From Litorivivens lipolytica (lineage in GTDB: Bacteria > Pseudomonadota > Gammaproteobacteria > Pseudomonadales > Spongiibacteraceae), in the NCBI RefSeq assembly GCF_014191715.1, contig NZ_JACHWY010000002.1:434001-498000 (forward strand): a DNA stretch of 64,000 bases, read 5' to 3'. The position numbers and the translations under genes were made by a program. The notes under the pieces were generated by a model, which saw nothing but the letters and a program-made list of their open reading frames with translations, made no database searches and was not told where the DNA came from. Below are positions 26,603 through 36,162 of this stretch, in pieces (the stretch's first letter is position 1; each line of letters begins with the position of its first letter).

Positions 26603-27811
26603 TTACAGTTCTTTTCTAACCCCCAGCGCACTTTGGTATTGATCGTATTCGCTGTGACCAAACAGTTGGTTGTAGGTTAGATAGGCTGACCAGCCGTGGC
26701 TGAATTGCAGTATTGCGCCGACCCCGCCCTGAAAATAACTCTGATCCGGTTCTTCACCTTCGATCTCAAACGTAGAGCCTGACGTGTCGCTGACAAAGCC
26801 GGCTTTTATGCTCTCATCCTCCCGGTCAAATTCGCGGAAGTAGTGCAAGCTCGCCTGCAAGCTGAGTAAGCCCCAGTCGGTTGAGACCGGAAAATGAAAG
26901 TCGCCACCTGCCGAGAATAGTGAGGACGTTTGGGTAAACGACTCATAGCGCATGGCCAGTCCGCTGTTGTTGTCATCATCTTCCCGGTAGCTGTCGGTTT
27001 CTGTGCGCGAGTACTGCCAGGAAACCTGTGGCGAGAAAGTCGCTCTACCGTGGTTGTAGTATCTACCGGTGCGCAGATGCAGTGTCTGCAAGTCGCCGCC
27101 AACATCGGCGGAGGTATTAACCCGGATATGAGATGTGCGGCTGCCGGGCTGAAAAACGCTGTTGCGCTCAAAGTCATGGTCAATATCGCTGTAACCGAGC
27201 GCCCCATCGACAAAAACACCGTTCTTTGCAGAAAAGCTCACGAAGCCGGTCAGGCCGAGGGCGTCGCTTTCGTAGCGGCCGGCTCGTGTCAGCGCAGGGA
27301 ACGCTCCTTGCGGTGCCAGCGCATCAAACTCCAGCTCGCTGCGTTGAACAGAGAAAATCAGCCCCGACACGAGCGTTTCGCTATGGCGGTAATCAAAAGT
27401 GATGGCCAGTTGCTCGGTATCGGTGGTGTAGCCTCGTTCACCGTTGGTGCCGTCGCGGTTGTCCGATTCGATCTCACCAAACCCTGCCTGAGCGGAAATG
27501 CTTAAGGGGCCAATCTTCGCCAACTGCGAGCTCAGCGCGTTTTTTTCTGCCTCTTCACTGAGCAGGGCAGCATCGCCGGCGCTGAGCATATGGCTCGGTG
27601 TTAGCGAAGATTCACTATCGCCCGACAGGTTGGCTGCTTCGGTGTTACAGCGCGCTTCAAATTGACTGCCCGAGGGTGCACTGGTGCAAGCTTGCTGATA
27701 GAAGTTTTCGAATGCTGGATTTGCTGCCAGCGCAGCGTTGGTGCTGGTAAGCAATGTTGCGCCGAGCAGTGTCTGCCCGGTTACCGCCGTTATTTTTCTC
27801 CCCCAAAACAT
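26603..27811 (-). CDS. Autotransporter-type outer-membrane beta-barrel protein
   Basis: A 402-residue exported protein with an AGGAG site before ATG 27811. The signal peptide ends near ALAA (residues 1-30). A short N-terminal part with two cysteines (ACTSAPSGSQFEARC) is followed by about 290 residues of alternating strands of the autotransporter barrel type (LAITFDYRHSETLVSGLIF, GVFVDGALGYSDIDHDF, FSPQVSWQYSRTETDSY, GVGAILQFSHGWSAYLTYNQ). No passenger domain of normal size is present. The final residues are RKEL rather than the usual aromatic C-terminus. It may be a stand-alone barrel or an esterase-less relic; its role is unknown. Confidence 0.75.
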   Translation of the reverse strand: MFWGRKITAVTGQTLLGATLLTSTNAALAANPAFENFYQQACTSAPSGSQFEARCNTEAANLSGDSESSLTPSHMLSAGDAALLSEEAEKNALSSQLAKIGPLSISAQAGFGEIESDNRDGTNGERGYTTDTEQLAITFDYRHSETLVSGLIFSVQRSELEFDALAPQGAFPALTRAGRYESDALGLTGFVSFSAKNGVFVDGALGYSDIDHDFERNSVFQPGSRTSHIRVNTSADVGGDLQTLHLRTGRYYNHGRATFSPQVSWQYSRTETDSYREDDDNNSGLAMRYESFTQTSSLFSAGGDFHFPVSTDWGLLSLQASLHYFREFDREDESIKAGFVSDTSGSTFEIEGEEPDQSYFQGGVGAILQFSHGWSAYLTYNQLFGHSEYDQYQSALGVRKEL

Positions 27812-27927
27812 AACAGCTTCTCCTAATTGTTGTTATTTACGCTTTAAACATAACGCACTGGGGGCAAATGGCAATATTGCCGTGAGATAAACCGTTTGGG
27901 CGTTACACTCGTAAGCATTGGTAATTG

Positions 27928-27964
27928 ATTAAGGCGGCCTATTGAATCGATAGAAAAGATTCAT
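27928..27964 (+). promoter_or_regulatory. OxyR-like site upstream of the Dps-like gene
   Basis: CTAT-N7-ATAG at 27939-27953 matches the central half of the OxyR consensus exactly. The outer elements at the right spacing (ATTA at 27928, TCAT at 27961) each match in two of four positions. It lies 70-100 bases before the start codon and shares AATCGATAGA with the site before the peroxiredoxin gene. Confidence 0.5.
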
Positions 27965-28031
27965 TTTTTCTATTGTGCTTGGTCGCCTAAGGTAAGAGGT
28001 AACTTCGAAACCGCATCAGCAAGGAGGAACT

Positions 28032-28514
28032 ATGCGTAACACAGCCCCTGCAATTGATATTGGCATCGAGAAGAAAACCCGTCAGGACATTGCGCAAGGC
28101 TTGAGCCATCTGCTCGCCGACGAGTACACCCTGTACCTGAAAACCCACAACTATCATTGGAATGTGAAGGGGCCGATGTTTAACACGCTACACAAGATGT
28201 TGGAAGAGCAGTATCTTGAGTTGGCCCCGGCGATCGACGACATCGCCGAGCGTATTCGTACACTGGGTGAGTACGCGCCGGGTTCTTACAAAGAGTTCGC
28301 GGAACTGTCTTCTATTGAAGAGGCATCAGGTAAGGAAGACGCGGAAGAAATGATTCGCGAGATCGTACTGGCGCGTGAAGCCGTTGTTCGCACTGCGCGT
28401 AAACTGCTGCCGACGGCCGATGAAGCGGATGATGAACCGACAGCAGACCTGCTAACTCAGCGCATGCAGGTGCACGAGAAAACGGCGTGGATGATGCGCA
28501 GTCTGCTGCAGTAA
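28032..28514 (+). CDS. Dps/ferritin-like DNA-protection protein
   Basis: A 160-residue ferritin-like protein preceded by AAGGAGGAACT. Members form 12-subunit cages that oxidise and store iron using peroxide and can coat [29 protein letters not shown] with the later [11 protein letters not shown] supplies the His, Asp and Glu residues of the inter-subunit ferroxidase site. The length is typical. An OxyR-like site lies upstream, consistent with peroxide control as for dps in enteric bacteria. It appears monocistronic, with a terminator right after. Confidence 0.9.
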   Translation: MRNTAPAIDIGIEKKTRQDIAQGLSHLLADEYTLYLKTHNYHWNVKGPMFNTLHKMLEEQYLELAPAIDDIAERIRTLGEYAPGSYKEFAELSSIEEASGKEDAEEMIREIVLAREAVVRTARKLLPTADEADDEPTADLLTQRMQVHEKTAWMMRSLLQ

Positions 28515-28535
28515 TTTGTACGAGCTGAGAACGAG

Positions 28536-28564
28536 AAGCCGGGCACTTAGCCCGGCTTTTTTAT
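28536..28564 (+). terminator. Rho-independent terminator after the Dps-like gene
   Basis: AAGCCGGGC (28536-28544) pairs perfectly with GCCCGGCTT (28550-28558) across a five-base loop, followed by six T. It ends just before the stop of the convergent phosphatase gene. Confidence 0.9.
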
Positions 28565-28574
28565 GTTTGAACGT

Positions 28575-29369
28575 TTATTCTGTGTAGCGATGTTTGAGCA
28601 GTTCGCGTTCCGCTTTGCCGATGCCCAGCTCGCCCGAAAGGTAGGTGTCGACAGAGTCGTAATGTTCTTCAATGGCGCTGAAGGCGGCGCTTAGATATTC
28701 CTCGCGGGTATCCATCAAGGCCTGATAGGCGCTTAAATCTACGTCTCTTGAGCTGTCGGTGTACTTGCTGGCAAGGTATTCCAGCTCACCCTTGGGTGGG
28801 TAGTACTGGGCGGTAAGCAGGTAGTCTTCCATGATGGTGTCACGCGGTACGTCCAGCGCTGAGAGAATCAGTGCCGCAGCAAAACCGGTGCGATCTTTGC
28901 CCGCCGAGCAGTGAAACAGAAAACCGCCGTCCTCGGTCTCAAGCAGCAGCTCAAACATACGGCGATAGGTCTGGGTCTGTTTCAGGGCCAGCTCGCGATT
29001 AATCAGCACCATCCACTCAAACATTTGCTCACCGCTTACCGAGTTAAAGTCGGTCATGGCGATGGAGCGGGTGTGGTCGCCCGGTGAAATAGCGAGGTTG
29101 TGAATGGCCGCCTCGGCAAAATCGCCTAGGTCGGTAATGTCCTGCAGGTATTCGTCTTCCCGGCGAAAGTCGCAGATCACGCGCAGATTAAACTGCTGCA
29201 GTTGGGCTTTGTCGCGGGCGGTGAGAGATGACAGACGGCCGGCGCGAAAGATGCGGCCCCAGCGGGTAGTACTGCCGTCGAGGGTTTCATAGCCCCCGAG
29301 GTCGCGGATATTGGGGGCGCCTTCGAGGTCGAGGCGGCGTTGAAATTCGATTTTCTCTTTTACACTCAT
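28575..29369 (-). CDS. Tyrosine-specific protein phosphatase (Y_phosphatase3-like)
   Basis: A 264-residue cytoplasmic phosphatase. The P-loop HCSAGKDRTG places the nucleophilic Cys at 154 and Arg at 160. The N-terminal NIRDLGGYETLDG and IFRAGRLSSLT are characteristic of the bacterial/lipid-type tyrosine phosphatase family (relatives hydrolyse phosphotyrosine or phosphoinositides). There is no signal peptide. The gene stands alone, between a TonB receptor terminator and the convergent Dps-like gene. The substrate is unknown. Confidence 0.88.
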   Translation of the reverse strand: MSVKEKIEFQRRLDLEGAPNIRDLGGYETLDGSTTRWGRIFRAGRLSSLTARDKAQLQQFNLRVICDFRREDEYLQDITDLGDFAEAAIHNLAISPGDHTRSIAMTDFNSVSGEQMFEWMVLINRELALKQTQTYRRMFELLLETEDGGFLFHCSAGKDRTGFAAALILSALDVPRDTIMEDYLLTAQYYPPKGELEYLASKYTDSSRDVDLSAYQALMDTREEYLSAAFSAIEEHYDSVDTYLSGELGIGKAERELLKHRYTE

Positions 29370-29415
29370 GGTCGCGGTCAGTCTCTTTAACAGCCCACTA
29401 GTGTACCGCGAGTGG

Positions 29416-29446
29416 ATAAAAAAAGGGCAGCCCGAGGGCTGCCCTT
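29416..29446 (-). terminator. Rho-independent terminator of the TonB receptor gene
   Basis: A 10-base-pair stem (29423-29432 with 29437-29446) with loop CGAG. Read on the minus strand it is followed by seven T, immediately downstream of the receptor stop codon. Confidence 0.92.
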
Positions 29447-29468
29447 ACTAAATGGTCACCTTTCTGGA

Positions 29469-31838
29469 TTAGAAGTCGTAGCGGGCTGTGATGCCTGCGG
29501 TACGAGGCTGGCCGACGCGGTAGCCGATGCGAGCTGCACCACCGGCTTCGCGATCAACAGACTGGCGGATATTTTCATCCGTGGCGTTGTTGACGAACAG
29601 CGCCAGATCCCAGTTTGCGGTTCTGCCACCCAGACGCAGGTTTACGGTCTGGTAGTTGTCCAGCTCCTGGTCGAAGTTGATAGTTGTCGCCGTCGAGTTG
29701 CCAACGGCGTTGCCGCCGCTTACGTCAATGGTTTCGGCGCCATCGGTTTGGTCAACGATTTGTGTGTAGCGAGCGCCGACAGACTGGAAGGCAGCGGTGA
29801 AGTAACCTTCCCAGTCCTGATTCCACTGGAAGTAGTTAGTTGATACCAAGGCTACAGAGTAGTCAGGCGCTGTGGGCAGTTCGTTGCCATCTTCAATACC
29901 GCCAAGGATAGTGACGTTACCGCCGCTATCGGTGGAGGTGACTGTTGAGTCCAGTTCGGCGTCGATGTAGCTGGCCGCCACACTGACTTCCCAAGCATCG
30001 GTTGGGCGTGCAGTGATTTCGATTTCGATGCCCTGGCTGTGAGCCTCTTCAACGTTGTAAACGATACGTGATGAGCAGGTGCCGGCGTCCAGCGTAGCCT
30101 GAAGATTCTCTATGTCAGAGTAAAACGCTGAAACGTTGAAGGTGCCGCGTCCGCCAAAGGCCGTTGTCTTAGCGCCAACTTCGTAGTTGATAACTTCTTC
30201 GTCATCAAACTCGTTGAAGCCGCCAAAAGTCGCCGCGTCAGCCGGAGTACACAGGTTGGTATTGATCGGATCATTGATGCCGCCGAGGCGGAAGCCTTTG
30301 GCGACTTGAGCGTTCAACATTACGTCGTCGTTGAGGTCATAGCGAACCAGCAGGCGAGGGGAGATGCCGGAGCTTTCAGTATCTTCTTCTCGCTCGGTCA
30401 GGCCGCCAAATACGCCATTGATGACAACCTCGCGATCTTCATCGAAATCGAAGAAGCGGGCACCGATCGTCATATTCAGACGGCTGGTGACGTCATATGA
30501 CATTTCGCCGAACAGGGCGGTTTGCGTCAGTTCGTAGGGGATATCTGAGTAGTACAGTTCATCAACGGCGGCATATTTACCTTGCGTTGGTGCACGTTGA
30601 CCACCGGCAGCTTCATAACCCGGAACCATCAATGACTGCGCGTAGTTGCGGTCGATCTGAGTGTAGAAAACACCTGCGACCCACTGGAGGGCGTCAGCAT
30701 TGTCAGATGCCAGGCGGAATTCCTGGGTGATCATTTCCACGTCAGTGGTATCGGCGAGAGTTGCATCGAGTGCGTATACAGACTCGCCTTGCGGATCGCC
30801 GCTGTTAAAAAAGCCGGTTAACGCAGTGGCGTCACGTTCTACGATCACCTCACGATCTGTCCATGAGGTGATTGACGTGAATACCATTTCATTGAAATTC
30901 ACCGTTGCGTCAAAATCGACCAGCAGGAACTCATCCTCAAAATTTTCTTCAAGCTGTGTGTACTGCTCGCGCTCGCCGAGTGTTATTGCCGGACGAGTGG
31001 TGGTGAACGGGTTGGCCAGTACGTTGTAGTGGTCTTCCCGATTGAAGCCGTCCATATCAATGTCTTGCCAGACGACGCGAGGTGTCAGCGTTACGTTTTC
31101 GGTGGGCTGGAATTTCAGTGCAATGCGAACGCCATGTTTTTCACCGCTGTTTACATCTTCCTCTTCACCGCCATTGGGCTGAATAGCATCGATGTAGCCA
31201 GCAAACTGTTCGGTGTAAGCAACCGCTCTAAGCGCAGCTCGCTCACCCAGAACAACGTTGGTGTGACCTTTCAAGCTGCCGCCGACTTCGCCGTCTTTGA
31301 CATGCTGGACAGTGGTTGTCAGTGAGCCGCTATCTTCGGCCAAATCAGGCTCATTGCTGATATAGCGAATGGTACCCGCCAGTGAGCCTGAACCAAACAG
31401 GGTACCCTGCGGACCGCGCAGTACTTCCACCCGGTTGGTGTCGTAGAAATCCAGATCGGGAGTAAACAGTGACAGTGAGATCACGGATTCGTCGAGGTAA
31501 ACACCAACCTGCTCTTTTACGCCGGGCTGGTCACGAACGATTTGACCGGCAGAGATGCCACGAATGGCAACCTGGCTTTGGCCGGGGCCAAGGTTTTGTA
31601 CGGCAAGACCGGCGACGCCGTCTGCCATGGTTTCAAGGTTGGTAGCGCCAGAGCGGCGTAACTGACCTTCGGTTTTTGCAGCAATAGAGAATGGAACATC
31701 CTGCAGTGTTTCTGAGCGCTTCCGTGCGGTTACTACAACCTCCTCCAATACAGCTTGTTGAGTTTGGGCTATGCCCGGTGTGGTATATGACGCAGAAATC
31801 GCGGCGATGGCCGCGGCTAAGGACAGGTGTTTTCTCAT
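29469..31838 (-). CDS. TonB-dependent outer-membrane receptor
   Basis: A 789-residue outer-membrane active transporter. The start at 31838 follows GGGGAGACGAGA and gives a signal peptide (RKHLSLAAAIAAISASYTTPGIA). The TonB box region is EEVVVTARKRSETLQDVPF. The plug domain includes VAIRGIS, VYLDESV, and VEVLRGPQGTLFGSGSLAGT. The barrel ends GITARYDF with the expected aromatic C-terminus. It belongs to the large IROMP-like class common in marine gammaproteobacteria that degrade complex organic molecules. The ligand is unknown; the catabolic genes that follow suggest a hydrophobic organic substrate rather than iron. Confidence 0.92.
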   Translation of the reverse strand: MRKHLSLAAAIAAISASYTTPGIAQTQQAVLEEVVVTARKRSETLQDVPFSIAAKTEGQLRRSGATNLETMADGVAGLAVQNLGPGQSQVAIRGISAGQIVRDQPGVKEQVGVYLDESVISLSLFTPDLDFYDTNRVEVLRGPQGTLFGSGSLAGTIRYISNEPDLAEDSGSLTTTVQHVKDGEVGGSLKGHTNVVLGERAALRAVAYTEQFAGYIDAIQPNGGEEEDVNSGEKHGVRIALKFQPTENVTLTPRVVWQDIDMDGFNREDHYNVLANPFTTTRPAITLGEREQYTQLEENFEDEFLLVDFDATVNFNEMVFTSITSWTDREVIVERDATALTGFFNSGDPQGESVYALDATLADTTDVEMITQEFRLASDNADALQWVAGVFYTQIDRNYAQSLMVPGYEAAGGQRAPTQGKYAAVDELYYSDIPYELTQTALFGEMSYDVTSRLNMTIGARFFDFDEDREVVINGVFGGLTEREEDTESSGISPRLLVRYDLNDDVMLNAQVAKGFRLGGINDPINTNLCTPADAATFGGFNEFDDEEVINYEVGAKTTAFGGRGTFNVSAFYSDIENLQATLDAGTCSSRIVYNVEEAHSQGIEIEITARPTDAWEVSVAASYIDAELDSTVTSTDSGGNVTILGGIEDGNELPTAPDYSVALVSTNYFQWNQDWEGYFTAAFQSVGARYTQIVDQTDGAETIDVSGGNAVGNSTATTINFDQELDNYQTVNLRLGGRTANWDLALFVNNATDENIRQSVDREAGGAARIGYRVGQPRTAGITARYDF

Positions 31839-32048
31839 TCTCGTCTCCCCGTGAAAACACATTATTATCTGCACGCCTATGGTGCGCAGGATTCCGCAAC
31901 CGACTGTACAAAAATCGGACGCGATTTTCCACGGCTATGTTTACGCCGAATCATCCAGTTAATCAATAGCTTGTATTGATCTTCTGATTGCTTCACTCGG
32001 GCCGCAGTCTGTGTAACATACGGGCACCTTAATAAAAACGATGTGCCT

Positions 32049-32900
32049 ATGAATGATGTATCTCAGCCTTCGCGGGCTCGCCGCGCCCTAAAATGGGGCG
32101 ATGCAGAGCCCAGGGCCGTGTTTCTCCCGGCCAATGGTTTTCCTGTAGCGAGTTACGATTTTCTGTTGTCGGCGCTTGCCGAACGCTGGCCGCTACTTGG
32201 GCTTGAGAATCGCGGCGTCTGGGGCGAAGGGCCCCCGACCCAAGGCTTCAACTGGGCCAGTCATGCTGAAGACCTGCTGGGGTTTCTTAATCAAGGCACT
32301 ATCGATCTGCCCATTATTGGCATGGGCCATTCGATCGGGGCGACCGTGACGGCCATGGCGGCGCGCCAGCAACCCGAGCGGTTTCGGGCACTGGTTTTGA
32401 TTGATCCGGCGACCGTGCCCGGTCGCTGGCTGCCCTTACTGGTGCGACTGGTGCCCTCGTTGACCAAGCGCATGGATTTAGTGACGCGAACGCGCAATCG
32501 CCGCGAAATCTGGCCGGATGCGGAGGCCTTTGTGTCGTATCATCGCGACAAGTCGGTGTTTCGCGCGTTCTCTGAACAGGCGATGGCGGATTATGGCAAG
32601 GCTGCGCTGCGGGCCAGCGGCTCAGCCTACAAGCTGGCCTATAGCCGTGAGTGGGAGGCCTGGAATTTTCAGCATACGGCGGTGTTCTGGCCGATAGTGC
32701 GCAAGTTGTCGATGCCGACCCTGATTTTGCGTGGGCAGACGTCCTACCTTCATCCCGAGGCTGAATTTACCCGCAACGCCCGCAGGCTGCCGGAGCATAT
32801 TCAGGCAGTGACCGTGCCGGGTGCAGGCCACATGCTGCCGCAGGAGGCACCGGAACAGGTGCTGTCGTTGGTGAGCGACTGGCTGGCGGCGCTGGATTGA
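32049..32900 (+). CDS. Alpha/beta hydrolase
   Basis: A 283-residue alpha/beta-fold hydrolase. ATG 32049 is chosen over a GTG two codons earlier. The nucleophile elbow GHSIG places Ser at 95. The charge relay His is in VPGAGHMLPQE near the C-terminus, and the acid is likely around the SMPTLILRGQTSYLHPE segment, which lacks the usual Asp after the strand. The oxyanion region is FLPANGFP. There is no signal peptide. It precedes the acyl-CoA dehydrogenase genes on the same strand, so hydrolysis of an ester or lactone in the same pathway is plausible. Confidence 0.85.
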   Translation: MNDVSQPSRARRALKWGDAEPRAVFLPANGFPVASYDFLLSALAERWPLLGLENRGVWGEGPPTQGFNWASHAEDLLGFLNQGTIDLPIIGMGHSIGATVTAMAARQQPERFRALVLIDPATVPGRWLPLLVRLVPSLTKRMDLVTRTRNRREIWPDAEAFVSYHRDKSVFRAFSEQAMADYGKAALRASGSAYKLAYSREWEAWNFQHTAVFWPIVRKLSMPTLILRGQTSYLHPEAEFTRNARRLPEHIQAVTVPGAGHMLPQEAPEQVLSLVSDWLAALD

Positions 32901-33015
32901 TTCCTGCGTTGCACAAGACAGGCTGCGAACACAACTTGGCGCAATATCCCAAGTTTACGGCGACAACTCCCGTCTACACTGCTTACAAACAACGATAACG
33001 CGGACCGGAGGAACC

Positions 33016-34191
33016 ATGGCCCTGAGCTTTGACAGCGCCCGCTTGCACAACCCCTACCTGACCGAAGAGCATGAGGCCTGGCGTCACCAGTTGCGGCGAT
33101 TCCTGGATGCGGAGGTGGTTCCCTATCTGGATGATTGGGAAGAGTCCGGTGAGATCCCCGATGCGCTCTGGACCAAGGCGGCCGATATCGGCCTGCTACA
33201 GTTGGGCTACCCCGAAGCCTACGGCGGCCTTTCTGAAGGCATTGACGCCTGGTACAGCAATATCACCAATGAAGAGCTGACTCGCGCCGGTTCGGCCGGT
33301 GGGCTTGCCAGCAATCTGCTGATTCACGGCATCGGTCTGCCGCCTGTGGCGCACTTTGGCAGCGAGGCCATGAAGCAGGAAGTGATTCCTCCGATCATGG
33401 CCGGTGAAAAACGCATCGCGCTCGGCATAACGGAGCCCTCGGGTGGATCGGATGTTGCGAATATCACCACCACGGCTCGGCGTGAGGGGGATCACTACAT
33501 CGTCAATGGCAGCAAGACCTTTATTTCCGGTGCCATGAAAGCCAACTGGATCAGCGCGGCCGTGCGTACCGGTGGTGAGGGCGCCAGAGGCGTGTCCATG
33601 CTGCTGATTCCCACCGATTTACCCGGCGTATCTCGGACGAGACTCGACCGCAAACAGGGTTGGTGGTGTGCAGAAACCGGCACGCTGTATTTTGATGAGG
33701 TACGCGTACCTGTCGAAAACCTGATCGGCGAAGAGGGGCAGGGCTTTCTGGTGATCATGAGCAACTTCAATCCAGAGCGGATTGGCTTGGCGGTGACCAT
33801 GGAAGCTGCTTCGCGAGTATGCTTGGAAGAGGCCGTGGAATGGGCGCAGCAGCGCAAGACCTTCGGCAAACGCCTTGCCGACCATCAGGTGATCCGGCAC
33901 AAGATCGCCAGCATGAAGCAGAAAATCAACGCTACCCAAGCCTATATTAATTACGTGACGCAGGCCCATATCGAAAACCGTCTCAGCCCCGGCGATCTGG
34001 CACTGGCGAAAGTGCAGGCCAGTGAGACCATGGAATACTGCACCCGCGAGGCGAGTCAGATTCTGGGTGGCGCCTGTTACCTTCGCGGTAATCGGGTTGA
34101 GCGCTTCTATCGAGAAGTCCGGGTCAACGCGATTGGCGGTGGCAGTGAAGAAATCATGCGCGACTTGGCCGCACGCCAATATCAGTTATAG
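33016..34191 (+). CDS. Acyl-CoA dehydrogenase
   Basis: A 391-residue FAD flavoenzyme introducing an alpha-beta double bond into an acyl-CoA. CGGAGGAACC precedes the ATG. Family signatures are ALGITEPSGGSDVANITTTA, the NGSKTFISGA flavin-contact strand, FDEVRVPVENLIGEEGQGF, RKTFGKRLADHQVIRHKIA and GGGSEEIMRDLAARQ. The C-terminal position that often carries the catalytic Glu of medium-chain enzymes (YEG) is GGG here, so the base probably sits elsewhere, as in isovaleryl-type enzymes. The next gene starts two bases after the stop. Confidence 0.93.
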   Translation: MALSFDSARLHNPYLTEEHEAWRHQLRRFLDAEVVPYLDDWEESGEIPDALWTKAADIGLLQLGYPEAYGGLSEGIDAWYSNITNEELTRAGSAGGLASNLLIHGIGLPPVAHFGSEAMKQEVIPPIMAGEKRIALGITEPSGGSDVANITTTARREGDHYIVNGSKTFISGAMKANWISAAVRTGGEGARGVSMLLIPTDLPGVSRTRLDRKQGWWCAETGTLYFDEVRVPVENLIGEEGQGFLVIMSNFNPERIGLAVTMEAASRVCLEEAVEWAQQRKTFGKRLADHQVIRHKIASMKQKINATQAYINYVTQAHIENRLSPGDLALAKVQASETMEYCTREASQILGGACYLRGNRVERFYREVRVNAIGGGSEEIMRDLAARQYQL

Positions 34192-34193
34192 GA

Positions 34194-34877
34194 ATGAGTA
34201 TGACCAAACCAAAACTCTGGCACAGCTATAGTGCCCGCTCACTGCGCCCGCTGTGGGCGCTGGAAGAAATGGAGCTCGATTACGAACTGGAGCTGCTGCC
34301 TTTTCCGCCGCGGGTGTTTAAGCGCGAGTATCTGGAATTAAATGCACTCGGTACGGTGCCGTTTTTTACCCACGGCGACACGGAAATGACCGAGTCATCA
34401 GGTATCTGCTTATATCTGGTAGAAACCTTTAAGCAGTTGGATTTTGGTTTGCCGGTGGGTCACGCCGAATACGGTGACTACCTGAACTGGCTGTTTCATT
34501 CCGATGCGACGCTGACCTTCCCGCAGACCATCGCGCTGCGTTACTCCCAGCTCGAACCCAAAGATCGCCGCTTACCGCAGGCGGTAGAAGATTACAGCAC
34601 CTGGTTTATCAAACGGCTCAAACGGCTGAACGCACACTTGGAAGGCCGCGAATATCTCTGTGATGGCCGCTTTACCATTGCCGATATCGCGATTGGCTAT
34701 GCCCTGTATCTGGGGGAGAGTCTCGGTCTGGATCAGTTTTATGAGCCGATTGTTGTTGATTACTGGCAGCGTTTGAAATCGCGGCCGGCGTTTATCAAAG
34801 CTGAAGCCATGGGCAGTGAACAAGCGCTGTTCAAAGCTGTGAAATACCCCTTTACCGATGCGCCGGAATTGTTCTGA
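34194..34877 (+). CDS. Glutathione S-transferase family protein
   Basis: A 227-residue two-domain protein. The N-terminal thioredoxin-like domain has SYSARSLRPLWALEEMELDYE (active Ser/Tyr region), NALGTVPFFTHGD with the cis-Pro, and TESSGICLYLVE for glutathione binding. The all-helical C-domain contains LCDGRFTIADIAIGYAL. It is wedged between two acyl-CoA dehydrogenase genes, suggesting conjugation, isomerisation or detoxification of an intermediate in the same pathway. Confidence 0.88.
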   Translation: MSMTKPKLWHSYSARSLRPLWALEEMELDYELELLPFPPRVFKREYLELNALGTVPFFTHGDTEMTESSGICLYLVETFKQLDFGLPVGHAEYGDYLNWLFHSDATLTFPQTIALRYSQLEPKDRRLPQAVEDYSTWFIKRLKRLNAHLEGREYLCDGRFTIADIAIGYALYLGESLGLDQFYEPIVVDYWQRLKSRPAFIKAEAMGSEQALFKAVKYPFTDAPELF

Positions 34878-34910
34878 TACCGGCCGGAAAAATAACGAGA
34901 GGATAAGCCC

Positions 34911-36068
34911 ATGCGTTTTACCGAAGAGCACACTGCCATTCGCAACACCACCGCCCAGCTCATCGAAAAGGAGATCAATCCCTATTCCGATGCCTGGGAG
35001 GAGGAGGGCATCTTTCCCGCCCATGAGGTGTTTAAAAAGATGGGCGATCTCGGCCTGCTCGGTATCAATAAGCCGGTGGAGTACGGCGGTATGGGGCTCG
35101 ACTACAGCTATCAAATGGTCTTTACCGAAGAGCTGGGGTTGATCACCAGTGGCGGTGTGTCGATGGGCATTGGTGTGCAGACTGATATGGCAACGCCCGC
35201 CCTGGCCAAGTTTGGTAGCCCTGAGCTGTGCAAGGAATTTCTGGTGCCCGCCATTGCCGGTGATGCAGTGTTCTCCATCGCGGTCAGTGAGCCCCATGCA
35301 GGGTCCGATGTGGCCGCCATTAAAACGACGGCGCGCAAAGACGGCGACGACTACGTCATCAATGGCAGCAAGATGTGGATTACCAACTCCACGCAGGCTG
35401 ATTTCTTGTGTGTGCTGGCTAATACCAGCGACGACAAACCCCATCTCAATAAATCCCTGATCATTGTGCCGACCAAAACGCCGGGCGTTTCTTTCTCGGA
35501 GCGTTTGAACAAGCTCGGTATGCGCTCGTCGGATACGGCGCAGGTATTTTTTGACGAGGTTCGGGTGCCCCAGCGAAATCGCATTGGTGAAGAAGGGCAG
35601 GGTTTTGTTTACCAGATGCTGCAGTTTCAGGAAGAGCGTCTGTACGCTGCGGTCGGCTCGCTGAAAAGCATGGATTCGCTGATTGCCCAAACCATTGAAT
35701 ACACGCGCGACCGCAAAATCTTCGGTAAATCGGTGCTGGATAATCAGGTAGTCCATTTCCGGCTGGCCGAGTTGCAGACGGAAGTGGCTGCACTGCGCGC
35801 CCTGACCTACGATGCGGTTGAGGGCTATATCAACGGTGAAGATGTCACCATGAAGGCGTCGATGGCCAAGTTGAAAGTGGGCCGCTTGCTGCGCGAGGTA
35901 ACCGATAGCTGCCTGCAATACTGGGGTGGTATGGGCTTTATGTGGGACAACCCCGTGGCCCGCGCCTACCGCGATACGCGAATCACCTCCATCGGCGGTG
36001 GTGCAGACGAGGTCATGCTCAGCATTATCTGCAAGATGATGGGAACACTGCCCAGCAAAAAGGGCTGA
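34911..36068 (+). CDS. Acyl-CoA dehydrogenase, citronellyl-CoA dehydrogenase (AtuD)-like
   Basis: A 385-residue acyl-CoA dehydrogenase with GAGAGGATAA before the start. Several blocks match my memory of AtuD of the acyclic terpene pathway: INPYSDAWEEEGIFPAHEVF, GVQTDMATPALAKFG, KLGMRSSDTAQVFFDEV, LQYWGGMGFMWDNPVARAYR and SIGGGADEVML. AtuD oxidises citronellyl-CoA, a methyl-branched terpenoid CoA ester. No other atu gene (carboxylase AtuC/F, hydratase AtuE) is present here, so a related branched substrate is equally possible. Confidence 0.88.
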   Translation: MRFTEEHTAIRNTTAQLIEKEINPYSDAWEEEGIFPAHEVFKKMGDLGLLGINKPVEYGGMGLDYSYQMVFTEELGLITSGGVSMGIGVQTDMATPALAKFGSPELCKEFLVPAIAGDAVFSIAVSEPHAGSDVAAIKTTARKDGDDYVINGSKMWITNSTQADFLCVLANTSDDKPHLNKSLIIVPTKTPGVSFSERLNKLGMRSSDTAQVFFDEVRVPQRNRIGEEGQGFVYQMLQFQEERLYAAVGSLKSMDSLIAQTIEYTRDRKIFGKSVLDNQVVHFRLAELQTEVAALRALTYDAVEGYINGEDVTMKASMAKLKVGRLLREVTDSCLQYWGGMGFMWDNPVARAYRDTRITSIGGGADEVMLSIICKMMGTLPSKKG

Positions 36069-36162
36069 AATTCCCGTTTTAATTTAAGTGATTCAATGGC
36101 GCCGGCTTGCAATCCGCGGCGGCGCCGTAAAAAATGGCGCATCCCAAAGCCTCGGCGCCAGC

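Noticed and set aside
34572-35918. A 448-residue minus-strand open frame opposite the AtuD-like gene
   Set aside because: It overlaps two well-supported genes completely, has low-complexity His/Arg/Gln-rich composition and matches no family; it is an antisense shadow of GC-rich coding sequence.
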